From assembly GCA_964626685.1 (NCBI GenBank), contig CAZVJY010000024.1:1-23457 (forward strand): 23,457 nt of DNA. The letters are read 5' to 3'. Position 1 is the first letter of the stretch, and every line of letters starts with the position of its first letter. The translations under genes and the position numbers were made by a program. Below are positions 1-7,717 of this stretch, one piece after another. The notes under the pieces are model-generated. The model did not search any database, was not told the origin of the DNA, and saw only the letters and a program-made list of their open reading frames with translations. This DNA comes from RGEC01 sp964626685. GTDB lineage: Bacteria; Bacteroidota; Bacteroidia; NS11-12g; UBA955.

Positions 1-16
1 AGGCAGACTGCTACGG

Positions 17-24
17 CAAAGGTA
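17..24 (-). promoter_or_regulatory. Possible -7 promoter element for a gene beyond the left edge
   Basis: Read leftward the sequence is TACCTTTG, a full match to the Bacteroidota -7 element TAnnTTTG, just beyond the gldJ terminator. No TTTG is seen at the expected -33 distance, and the gene it would serve lies outside the window. A chance match is quite possible, since about ten are expected in a window of this size. Confidence 0.22.
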
Positions 25-37
25 CATTAGTTTTAAT

Positions 38-67
38 AAAAAAGGCCTCATTTCTGAGGCCTTTTTT
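38..67 (-). terminator. Intrinsic terminator after gldJ
   Basis: A 13-bp inverted repeat with GC core GGCCTCA/TGAGGCC, a four-base loop, and A and T runs on the two flanks. It lies 18 bases past the gldJ stop. Because both arms end in A/T runs it could also stop transcription arriving from the left. Confidence 0.85.
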
Positions 68-85
68 GTTTATACCAATAACAGA

Positions 86-1612
86 TTAACGTTTCTTTTT
101 GGTCTTTTTGTCAATTCCACTGCTGGGCAATTTATTGTATTTTTCTTTGCTATTGCCCACAGGCGAACCAATTCTGATCATAGCACAACGGAAGCCAAGT
201 GTGCTTGTGCTTTGTTTTTCGTCCAGATAGCGGCGGGTACCGGGGGAGGCCCAGTATACACGATCATTCCAGCTAGCACCTTTGAATACACGAGCTTTGT
301 TGTTAACCAATGAAGTTACCCCGTATTCATAAATCATTTCTCCATTGTTGTAGTTATCCTCGTCTTTGAAGCCAATGTTGTCAGCTTTACGGTAATTGCG
401 GCGATTTACGTTATCTGCTTCAGTTACATCACGGAATTGAAGACGACCAAGACTGTCTTTTTGCTCAATAGCGCCGTATTGGTCCATTACCAATGTTTTG
501 TATACGTTACCACGGAAAGGCATGAATGCATCCATATCCTCCATAGAAAGCGGGCGGAAAACATCCATTACCCATTCGCTAACATTCGCAGACATGTTGT
601 ATAAACCATAGGCATTGGGCCAGTAAGAATAAACAGGAGTAGTGATGAAACCCGCATCGTTTAGAGGACCTCCGGCTACACCACCAAAATCACCTTTACC
701 ACGCATGGCATTCATTCTGATTTTTCCACGGTCAGTTTCATTACCTTCTTTGATACGGATGGTGTAGTCATCCCACGCATAGATGCGTTTCTGATCAATG
801 TTTTCAAACTGGGTATTGCCAATGTTTGCCTGAGCGGCAAATTCCCACTCAGCTTCTGTAGGCAGGCGGTAATCGGGGAGAAGAATACCGTCTTCCATGC
901 TGATGCGATAACGTTTGCGGTCTTTCTTCTTCATCTTGCTGTAATCCTGCAGCGGCTTCTTGCCTTTTTTCAGAAAGTCATACTGGCCTGCAAGATAAGT
1001 GCGGGTGTTGAAGTTGTTTTCACCGGCTGCATCCTGTGCAATGGTGAATTTCATGATACACTCACGGTCAACGATGTATTCGTTAACCCTGTCAGTTCTC
1101 CATTTAGCAAAATCAGTAGCCTGTTGCCAGTTCACACCCACCACAGGATAATCTTTGTATGCAGGGTGACGGAAGTAGTAATCAACGAAAGGCTCGTTGT
1201 ATCCAAGTTTTCTTCTCCAGCAGTTGGTATCAGGTAAAGCCTGGTTGTACACCTCAGGATAATCAACAAAAGTGCGGGCCAGCCAGTAAACGTAACCGCG
1301 GTAGTCCAGATTGCTTACTTCAGTCTCATCCATGTAGAAGGAATTAACGGTAACGGTTCTTTCTACGTTGTTGTTATCGTACATCAGGTCATTTTCAGTT
1401 GAACCCATGGTAAAGGAACCTCCTTCAACCAGCACGAGTCCCGGACCTGTTTCCTGTCCCTGGTATTTTGGGTTGGCAAAGCCACCCCATTTAGGACTGT
1501 TGTAGTATTGTCCTGTGGTTCTGCTTCTTTCTGAAGGAACGCATCCCGCAAACAATAACGGCAGTGCTATTGCAGCTATCCATTGACTTTTTACCCTAAA
1601 ATTCATTTTCAT
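86..1612 (-). CDS. gldJ: GldJ, gliding motility / type IX secretion lipoprotein
   Basis: A 508-residue lipoprotein with a formylglycine-generating-enzyme-like (SUMF1/FGE) fold. In Flavobacterium johnsoniae GldJ is needed for gliding and type IX secretion and stabilises other Gld proteins. Seen here: a charged N-terminus, a hydrophobic stretch and the lipobox LFAGC with Cys24 as the predicted lipidated residue; the GldJ-like block PKYQGQETGPG followed by LVLVEGGSFTMGS near residues 45-70; a closing GFRCAM motif typical of the fold near residue 480; and a basic tail ending KKTKKKR. The open frame extends to 1654, but that ATG lies inside the predicted promoter, so I take the ATG at 1612, which gives a proper lipoprotein signal. 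It has its own promoter and terminator. GldK/PorK is the closest alternative, but the N-terminal block and the adjacent porU-porV, as in F. johnsoniae, favour GldJ. Confidence 0.92.
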   Translation of the reverse strand: MKMNFRVKSQWIAAIALPLLFAGCVPSERSRTTGQYYNSPKWGGFANPKYQGQETGPGLVLVEGGSFTMGSTENDLMYDNNNVERTVTVNSFYMDETEVSNLDYRGYVYWLARTFVDYPEVYNQALPDTNCWRRKLGYNEPFVDYYFRHPAYKDYPVVGVNWQQATDFAKWRTDRVNEYIVDRECIMKFTIAQDAAGENNFNTRTYLAGQYDFLKKGKKPLQDYSKMKKKDRKRYRISMEDGILLPDYRLPTEAEWEFAAQANIGNTQFENIDQKRIYAWDDYTIRIKEGNETDRGKIRMNAMRGKGDFGGVAGGPLNDAGFITTPVYSYWPNAYGLYNMSANVSEWVMDVFRPLSMEDMDAFMPFRGNVYKTLVMDQYGAIEQKDSLGRLQFRDVTEADNVNRRNYRKADNIGFKDEDNYNNGEMIYEYGVTSLVNNKARVFKGASWNDRVYWASPGTRRYLDEKQSTSTLGFRCAMIRIGSPVGNSKEKYNKLPSSGIDKKTKKKR

Positions 1613-1651
1613 TTGTTTATGGTTTAACGCTTTTTGGCGAAAAATATTTCG

Positions 1652-1683
1652 CAAGTATAAAAATTATTTTCTTATGTGCCAAA
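1652..1683 (-). promoter_or_regulatory. gldJ promoter (-33 TTTG, -7 TATACTTG)
   Basis: Read leftward, TTTG (1680-1683) is followed after 20 bases by TATACTTG (1652-1659), one mismatch from TAnnTTTG. The expected transcription start is about 1645, giving a leader of roughly 35 bases before the ATG at 1612. It rules out the upstream ATG at 1654 as a start. Confidence 0.6.
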
Positions 1684-1685
1684 TA

Positions 1686-1722
1686 AAAATGGGCTGAAAG
1701 TGTGTTTTTTTCAGCCCATTTT
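1686..1722 (-). terminator. Intrinsic terminator between porP and gldJ
   Basis: A 14-bp perfect inverted repeat, AAAATGGGCTGAAA (1686-1699) and its complement (1709-1722), with a nine-base loop. It sits 20 bases past the porP stop. The T-rich stretch after the hairpin on the leftward strand contains the -33 box of the gldJ promoter, so terminator and promoter share bases. Confidence 0.85.
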
Positions 1723-1742
1723 ATGTCGTTTTTTTTAGTTGT

Positions 1743-2756
1743 TTAAAATTCAGGACACTTGAGTGGTCTGAATGGTTTGGTGCCCGGAGGAACGCACCAA
1801 TCTATGGTGGCGCTTACCTCGTGGCTTGATGGTATAGCACTTCTGCCGTCGCTTACGGTGAAGTCATAGCTGTATCCAAACTTAAAGCGGTTTTTTCTGA
1901 ATCCGATAAGCATCATAATCGCATCGGCATTTCTGTAATTTCCAAATGTTTGTCTAAACCATAATCCACTTACAAGAGGACCTTTATTTGCATAAAATCC
2001 TACATTCAGCTGGGTGAAATTTCGTTGCATCATGAACAATGCATTCGGACTGAAGGTTGCATCATCGTCCTGTCTGAAACGGGATTTGCTTAGAGGAATG
2101 ACTGCACCGGTATGTACTGTATAGCGACGGGGTAGAATTTCATTGGGGTTTTGATAAAAACTCCAGTTGGGTTCAATAATATTGTGTGCAGCTACACCTA
2201 AATAAAACTTAGAAGAATACATAATCCACCCTGCATTGAAATTTGGGTAACCAATATTCTGCGAAGGAACCTGCTCACCTGTGGGGTTAACAAACCCTTG
2301 AGTTGGTACGATCTGGTCAGAAAACTTGAGGCGATTAAAATTTATACTCTTGAATGAGTAGGCACCCTGTAAACCAAAACGCATGAATAGTTTGTTGCGA
2401 TTTAAGGGTAGGAGATAAGAATAAACACCGCTTATTGTAGTTGTGGTTAATAAGCCTGATCCGGCAACATCGTGGAATACCATGGCGCCCAAACCACCAC
2501 CAACACTCGAAATGTGCTGATCCCAGGATGCAGCAAATGAACGGAAAGTGCCGGGAAGACCGGGCCACTGATTTCGGTAATTCAGCGCAACCCTGCCTGC
2601 TGCACCGAAGTTGCAAACTGCCGAACCTGCCAGCGCCGGATTGGTATAAACTGGTGCAGCATAAAACTGCGTCAGTTCCGGATCTTGCGCTTGAATGGAG
2701 GCTACTGACAGAAGTGAAGCAGCCATAAAGGAAAGTCGTAAAAATCCTTTTTGCAT
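1743..2756 (-). CDS. porP: PorP/SprF family type IX secretion outer-membrane protein
   Basis: A 337-residue predicted outer-membrane beta-barrel of the PorP/SprF family. Members work with type IX secretion, either as core components or as partners for particular surface proteins such as SprB adhesin. Seen here: a signal peptide ending ASIQAQ around residue 24, then the family's characteristic start DPELTQFYAAPVYTNPALAG, with the N-terminal Asn-Pro-Ala-Leu-Ala-Gly block, the NYRNQWPG motif near residue 60, and alternating amphipathic strands to the C-terminus. Length matches the family (about 300-350). It is divergent from porU across 123 bases and upstream of gldJ, but a terminator separates it from gldJ, so the two are independent units. 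Bacteroidota often carry several paralogues; whether this is the core PorP or an accessory SprF-like copy cannot be told from this window. Confidence 0.88.
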   Translation of the reverse strand: MQKGFLRLSFMAASLLSVASIQAQDPELTQFYAAPVYTNPALAGSAVCNFGAAGRVALNYRNQWPGLPGTFRSFAASWDQHISSVGGGLGAMVFHDVAGSGLLTTTTISGVYSYLLPLNRNKLFMRFGLQGAYSFKSINFNRLKFSDQIVPTQGFVNPTGEQVPSQNIGYPNFNAGWIMYSSKFYLGVAAHNIIEPNWSFYQNPNEILPRRYTVHTGAVIPLSKSRFRQDDDATFSPNALFMMQRNFTQLNVGFYANKGPLVSGLWFRQTFGNYRNADAIMMLIGFRKNRFKFGYSYDFTVSDGRSAIPSSHEVSATIDWCVPPGTKPFRPLKCPEF

Positions 2757-2770
2757 ATTTTATGAATGGA

Positions 2771-2801
2771 CAAATTTAGGAGATAAAACGTTTCATACAA
2801 T
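2771..2801 (-). promoter_or_regulatory. porP promoter (ATTG, 19-base spacer, TAAATTTG)
   Basis: Read leftward, ATTG (2798-2801) precedes a 19-base spacer and a perfect TAAATTTG (2771-2778). The -7 box ends 14 bases before the porP ATG, so the leader would be very short. One mismatch in the -33 TTTG. Confidence 0.65.
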
Positions 2802-2865
2802 AAAATATTTTCTTTTCGTGGTGGAAAAATGACATAAAGATGCGGGCTTGGATACAATATTTTAG

Positions 2866-2873
2866 GATATTTG
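2866..2873 (+). promoter_or_regulatory. Weak candidate -7 element for porU
   Basis: GATATTTG differs from TAnnTTTG at one base and ends six bases before the ATG at 2880. No -33 TTTG at the right distance. It is listed because a TTG in its last bases would otherwise be read as the porU start. Confidence 0.3.
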
Positions 2874-2879
2874 CAGTTA

Positions 2880-5800
2880 ATGACTGCATTGTATATGCGT
2901 ATATTTCAAAAAGTTAACTTTTTCGGGGTGCTCGTGTACGCTTTTTGTGCCGGTTCTTTGACAGGTCAAGGCATGAAATTTACTGATGGTCAGTGGATTC
3001 GGTTACGTGTATCCGGTGACGGAGTTTACAAGATTACAGGTGCCGATTTTAAAAATGCCGGTATCAATCTAAACGGGAAAAATCCGCAAAATTTATCGGT
3101 CTTTACTCATCAGGGTGCAATGCTCCCTGAAATGAGCCGCAGTGCTTTTCACGGAACCCGCGAAATTCCCGTTTATGTAGAGGTTGGGAATGACGGTGTT
3201 TTTGGGAATGAAGATTTTGTTGTTTTTTATGCTTCCGCACCCCATAATTGGATCTACGCATCAGGACAGTGGAGGCATCAGGTACATTTTTATGATGATT
3301 ACACCTATTTGTATGCAGGTTTTGGTAATGCTCCGGGAAAACGCATCACAAATACCTCGTTTCAGGGTACACCTGATGTGATTGTTAATAAAACAGAATG
3401 GATGATTTTTCATGAAAAAGATCTGGAAAATCCCATTCACATGGGCAGAACCTGGCTGGGTGAAAAAATGGGAAATGAAACCTTAAACCGATCTGTTGAA
3501 CTGAATCTGCCTTCATTGGCCGAAGATTCGGTGAGTGTGAGAATATCGGTTGCCGGAGGCATTCAGGAAGGAGCCGGTTCAGTCAATTATTCAATAAATA
3601 GTGTGAACGGGGTTTTACCTTTCACCTCCATCAATACAGAATATGTGGCTTTTGACTTGCAGGAACGTTTTATAAAGTTGTCGGCACCGACCAAAAAAAT
3701 ACTTTCACAGTTTTCATTAAACAGACCCAACGCCAAAAGCAGTGGTTGGATAAACTTCATAGAGGTAACCGGTACAATGCCCATTAACACGGTTCAGGGA
3801 CCGGTGGTAATTAGGAATCGTGACTTAAAGGATAACAGTACGGCAGAAATCAGGATAACCACGGATCTTTTGAGCAAACCACAGGCGGTATGGAATGTCA
3901 GCAATCCATTATTGCCGGTGGCTATGGATCTCGTTCAGGATGTAAATTACAAAAAAGTATTGTCCGGCCCAGGAGTGTCCAAAAAGATGTTTGTGGCATT
4001 TGAAGTTGCAAACATTCCCAGGCCCGAAATACTTGGAATGATTACCGGTGCAGATATTGTTCAGAGTAATCCCGTTGAATTGCTCATCATTACCCATCGG
4101 GATTTTCTTGCTGCAGCGAATCTCCTCGCAGAAATACGCAGAAAAAACCAAGGATATTCGGTTCAGGTGGTTGATGTTCAGGATATTTACAAACAGTTTA
4201 GTACTTCACAGCAAGACCTTGTGGCTATTCGAGATTTTGTGCGGTGCTCATATCTTAAATCATTACCATCCGGAAAACCGCTAAGGTATGTATTGCTTAT
4301 GGGTGCTGCAAGTTATGACATGAAGGACAGGTTGAAAGGCAATACAAACTTTGTTCCTACTTATCAGTATGATGCACACAACAAGGGAGTAACTTTTTGT
4401 CTGGATGACTTTTTTGGATACCTCGATTCATTGGCGGGAGATCCTGCAAGGGGTAAAAACCAGCTTTGGGTTTCTGTGGGCCGTATTCCCTGCAGAACAG
4501 CGTCGGAAGCCGAAGGAATGGTAGATAAACTGGCCAGGTATGATGCTCCGGGAAGTCTCGGTGACTGGCGTACAAATCTTACCTATGTTACCGATGATGT
4601 CGATATCTCCTGGGAAACAGTATTTACCAGCGAAAGTGAACGGTATGCACAATACATAGATACCGTGCACCCGCACTTGTCGGTAACCAAACTGTTTTCA
4701 GACGCATTTGCGCAGGTTTCCACCGGAAATACCGAAAAATACCCTGATGTAAACCAGGCGATCGACCGAACTATGAAAGACGGTTGCCTTTTCATGAACT
4801 ATCAAGGACATGGAGGCCCAGCCGGGTGGGCACAGGAAGCAATTCTGGATGTTCCTATGATAAAGGCTTGGAACAATCGCTGGAAAATGCCGGTAATGTT
4901 CACGGCTACCTGCGAATTTAGTTTATATGACGATCCCCGGGAGCAAAGTGCGGGAGAGCTGGCCTTACTGAATCCCAATGGAGGTCCTGTTGCACTTATG
5001 TCAACCACTCGTCTGGTGTTTGTTTCGGGAAATATGGCCATTAACAATGACTTCTGGACAAACTATGGTTTTCCGAAACCAAATGAACCTATACCTACAC
5101 TGGGCGACATATTCAGGCGTCTGAAGAACCGGCAGGATATAACCTCAGAAGATAATAAATTTGCTCTGCTGGGAGATCCTTCCATGCCTTTGGCATTTCC
5201 CAAGCATACGGTTGTGCTTGACTCAATTAATAAAAAGGCTGCAGCAGGATTTAATGATACGCTGAAAGCCTTTGGGGTAGTGGAAATTAAAGGACATATC
5301 GAAGAAAGGCTGAAGGGAAAGTTCAATGGGTTTAACGGACAACTTTGGGTAAAGGTTCTGGATAAACCAACACTAAGGAAAACACTGGTAAATGACCAGC
5401 TCGGTGCACCTATTCCATATGAAGATCAAAGCAGTTTCATTTACAAGGGAACAGTTTCAGTAGTAAATGGTGATTTTAAAATTGTATTTGCTACCCCAAA
5501 AGACATTGCCTATCAGGTTGATTATGGTAAGATTCTCCTTTACGCCCACAATGGTGAAACCGATGCAGCAGGAGGGTACCGCGTAAAAATCGGTGGTAGT
5601 GAACCCAATGTTACACCTGGAACAGATGGTCCTTTGGTAAGGGTTTACATGAACGATACCACGTTTGTTGCTGGTGGACAGGTGCAGGCTGAAACAGAAT
5701 TGCTGGTAAAAGTGCAGGATGATGATGGTTTAAATGCCACAGGCGCGGGTATCGGAAGGGATATGCTTGCCATACTGGATAAGGGAACGCCCAATGAAAA

Positions 5801-6299
5801 AACGATTCTTTTAAATGAGTACTTTAGCTATAACTTGAATTCCTATCGTTCCGGAAGCATTCGTATGCCCCTCAGAAATCTCACACCCGGCAAACATACT
5901 ATTTTGGTAAAGGTCTGGGATATTTTTAACAATTCAGGTGAAGGATCCACGGAGTTTACGGTTGGAAACGGAGAAGTAGCCGTGTTTGAACATGCTGCTT
6001 TTCCCAATCCTTTCGACAATGGAGTGGCATTGCGCTTTACCCACAATATGCCAGGTCGGGATCTCTCTGCTGAAGTGGAAGTAATAGACATGACGGGCAG
6101 GGTTTTGCATCGCTACCAAAAAGAAATTCCTGGAGCCAGCGCCACAGAGGTTCGACTTTCCTGGACCGGTTTCAGTGCCCCGGAGCCACAACTTCGTACC
6201 GCTGAACTGCCACCAGGTGTTTATCAGTATCGGGTTAAGCTCAGCGCAGGGGAATCAAACACGACCTTTACAGGGAAGATGATAAAAACAGTGCGATAG
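2880..6299 (+). CDS. porU: PorU, type IX secretion sortase (gingipain-family C25 peptidase)
   Basis: A protein of about 1139 residues. PorU is the outer-membrane surface peptidase/transpeptidase that cuts the C-terminal sorting domain from type IX cargo and attaches the cargo to lipopolysaccharide or releases it. Seen here: a hydrophobic signal segment at the N-terminus; beta-rich N-terminal half; a C25 catalytic domain with the histidine of NYQGHGG (His644) and the nucleophile of TATCEFSLYDDP (Cys678), 34 residues apart, close to the spacing in Porphyromonas PorU; a long beta-rich region; and a C-terminal sorting-like domain from about residue 1045 containing FPNPFDNGVALRF and VEVIDMTGRVL. 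PorU itself is known to keep this domain. Start: ATG at 2880 or ATG at 2895, both giving a signal peptide; the TTG at 2871 is rejected. porV follows 109 bases later, the conserved pairing. Confidence 0.95.
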   Translation: MTALYMRIFQKVNFFGVLVYAFCAGSLTGQGMKFTDGQWIRLRVSGDGVYKITGADFKNAGINLNGKNPQNLSVFTHQGAMLPEMSRSAFHGTREIPVYVEVGNDGVFGNEDFVVFYASAPHNWIYASGQWRHQVHFYDDYTYLYAGFGNAPGKRITNTSFQGTPDVIVNKTEWMIFHEKDLENPIHMGRTWLGEKMGNETLNRSVELNLPSLAEDSVSVRISVAGGIQEGAGSVNYSINSVNGVLPFTSINTEYVAFDLQERFIKLSAPTKKILSQFSLNRPNAKSSGWINFIEVTGTMPINTVQGPVVIRNRDLKDNSTAEIRITTDLLSKPQAVWNVSNPLLPVAMDLVQDVNYKKVLSGPGVSKKMFVAFEVANIPRPEILGMITGADIVQSNPVELLIITHRDFLAAANLLAEIRRKNQGYSVQVVDVQDIYKQFSTSQQDLVAIRDFVRCSYLKSLPSGKPLRYVLLMGAASYDMKDRLKGNTNFVPTYQYDAHNKGVTFCLDDFFGYLDSLAGDPARGKNQLWVSVGRIPCRTASEAEGMVDKLARYDAPGSLGDWRTNLTYVTDDVDISWETVFTSESERYAQYIDTVHPHLSVTKLFSDAFAQVSTGNTEKYPDVNQAIDRTMKDGCLFMNYQGHGGPAGWAQEAILDVPMIKAWNNRWKMPVMFTATCEFSLYDDPREQSAGELALLNPNGGPVALMSTTRLVFVSGNMAINNDFWTNYGFPKPNEPIPTLGDIFRRLKNRQDITSEDNKFALLGDPSMPLAFPKHTVVLDSINKKAAAGFNDTLKAFGVVEIKGHIEERLKGKFNGFNGQLWVKVLDKPTLRKTLVNDQLGAPIPYEDQSSFIYKGTVSVVNGDFKIVFATPKDIAYQVDYGKILLYAHNGETDAAGGYRVKIGGSEPNVTPGTDGPLVRVYMNDTTFVAGGQVQAETELLVKVQDDDGLNATGAGIGRDMLAILDKGTPNEKTILLNEYFSYNLNSYRSGSIRMPLRNLTPGKHTILVKVWDIFNNSGEGSTEFTVGNGEVAVFEHAAFPNPFDNGVALRFTHNMPGRDLSAEVEVIDMTGRVLHRYQKEIPGASATEVRLSWTGFSAPEPQLRTAELPPGVYQYRVKLSAGESNTTFTGKMIKTVR

Positions 6300-6386
6300 G
6301 CTTACAATATTTAGCCTCAAAGTTCGTTATAGCGAGATTCCTGACATGAATTCAAAATCAAACAACACAATTAAGAAACAAACCCC

Positions 6387-6394
6387 TATTTTTG
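6387..6394 (+). promoter_or_regulatory. Candidate -7 element before porV
   Basis: TATTTTTG is a perfect match to TAnnTTTG and ends 14 bases before the porV ATG at 6409. No TTTG is found at the -33 position, so porV may have a weak promoter of its own or may simply be read through from porU. Confidence 0.35.
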
Positions 6395-6408
6395 CCAAAC
6401 TTCCTTTT

Positions 6409-7608
6409 ATGAAGAAAGTATCACTTCTACTATTGATTGGTGCCGCGGCTAGCGCATCCACAGCGCAAATCAGCAAGAGCGATCTGGCCGGACAGCTGAA
6501 CACCGTTACCACCATGGTTCCTTTTCTTACCATTACCCCCGACAGCCGTTCTGCCGGACTTGGGGATGCGGGTGTAGCCTTGTTTAGCCCTGATGCAAAC
6601 AGTGTCTCTTGGAACATGAGCAACCTGGTGAATGCTGATAAAAAGTCAGGATTTGCACTTTCATATGCTCCCTGGCTCAGGCAGCTGGTTTCAGATGTTG
6701 GTTTCAGTTACCTGTCTGGTTACTCAAAATCCAAAAACGGTAATTCGGTTATTGGTGGAGCCATTCGCTATTTCTCTTTGGGAAACATCAATTTTACCGA
6801 TTTTGAAGGCAATCCCATTGGCAATTTCAATCCCAATGAATTCAGTTTTGAGGGCGGTTATGGAACCCGTTTCAGTAAAAAATTCAGCATGGGTGTTAAC
6901 CTGCGATTTATCTATTCAAACATTGCAGGAAACAGGGTGATTAATGGTGCCAATACCAAAGCCGGCATATCGGGTGCCGGAGATGTGAACCTTTTGTATA
7001 AAACCAAAATCAAGATGCAGGGTGGCAAATCTTCTGATTTTAATTTTGGCGTAAATATTCAGAACATAGGTGCCAAAATGACGTATACCACCCGTGAACA
7101 GCGGGATTTTATTCCTACCAATCTGAAACTGGGTGCTGGCTGGAAATATGAAATTGATCAGTATAATAAGATAGGTGTGTATGCAGATGTAAATAAACTA
7201 CTTGTGCCAACCCGTCCATTCTACCTTGTAGCCTACGATGGCAGCGACTCAGCCATCAACGGTGTAAGACAATACATCGGCAATGATCCCAATGTAAGTG
7301 TTGTTCAAGGCATGATCCAAAGCTTTTATGATGCTCCCGGAGGTATGACCGAAGAGCTAAACGAATGGACAGGCTCTTTTGGAACCGAATACTGGTACGA
7401 CAATAAATTTGCAGCCAGGGTAGGGGCTTTTTATGAAAACAAAAACAAGGGTGGAAGGCAGTATGCCACTTTTGGTCTCGGACTGAAATACCAGAAAGTA
7501 TCCATAGACCTGGCTATGCTGGTTCCGTTTGCCCGCAGACATCCTTTGCAGAATCAGCTGAGATTCTCTCTGCTGTTTGATATGGGTGCCTTTTCAGATA
7601 AGGAGTAA
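6409..7608 (+). CDS. porV: PorV (LptO), type IX secretion outer-membrane shuttle protein
   Basis: A 399-residue outer-membrane barrel of the FadL-like PorV family. PorV collects cargo by its sorting domain from the SprA translocon and hands it to the PorU sortase. Seen here: a signal peptide of about 20 residues ending STAQ; the conserved PorV segment TITPDSRSAGLGDAGVA near residue 50 followed by DANSVSWN; regular amphipathic strands; and a barrel-type ending. The open frame runs back to 6346, but the extra 21 residues would bury the signal peptide, so the internal ATG at 6409 is preferred. It directly follows porU on the same strand and is closed by a strong terminator, as expected for a porU-porV transcription unit. 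Confidence 0.95.
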   Translation: MKKVSLLLLIGAAASASTAQISKSDLAGQLNTVTTMVPFLTITPDSRSAGLGDAGVALFSPDANSVSWNMSNLVNADKKSGFALSYAPWLRQLVSDVGFSYLSGYSKSKNGNSVIGGAIRYFSLGNINFTDFEGNPIGNFNPNEFSFEGGYGTRFSKKFSMGVNLRFIYSNIAGNRVINGANTKAGISGAGDVNLLYKTKIKMQGGKSSDFNFGVNIQNIGAKMTYTTREQRDFIPTNLKLGAGWKYEIDQYNKIGVYADVNKLLVPTRPFYLVAYDGSDSAINGVRQYIGNDPNVSVVQGMIQSFYDAPGGMTEELNEWTGSFGTEYWYDNKFAARVGAFYENKNKGGRQYATFGLGLKYQKVSIDLAMLVPFARRHPLQNQLRFSLLFDMGAFSDKE

Positions 7609-7625
7609 TTAAAGAAGTAATTCAT

Positions 7626-7653
7626 AAAAACCCCGCAGTCATGTGGGGTTTTT
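7626..7653 (+). terminator. Intrinsic terminator after porV
   Basis: Stem AAAAACCCCGCA / TGTGGGGTTTTT with a four-base loop (one G-T pair) and a run of T; 17 bases past the porV stop. Confidence 0.85.
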
Positions 7654-7690
7654 TATTTGAACAAATTGCAGAATAAAGCGAATAAATTTC

Positions 7691-7698
7691 TATTTTAG
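7691..7698 (+). promoter_or_regulatory. Candidate -7 element for the first peptide transporter
   Basis: TATTTTAG is one base from TAnnTTTG. An ATTG at 7665-7668 lies 22 bases upstream, slightly too far. It lies between the porV terminator and the ATG at 7718, where a promoter is required. Confidence 0.35.
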
Positions 7699-7717
7699 CC
7701 GAATCAAAACACACGCT

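Noticed and set aside
1613..1654. Extended gldJ start adding 14 residues
   Set aside because: The ATG at 1654 falls inside the predicted -7 element, and the added residues would precede a complete lipoprotein signal peptide.
6346..6408. Extended porV start adding 21 residues
   Set aside because: A normal signal peptide begins at the internal ATG at 6409; the extension would disrupt export.
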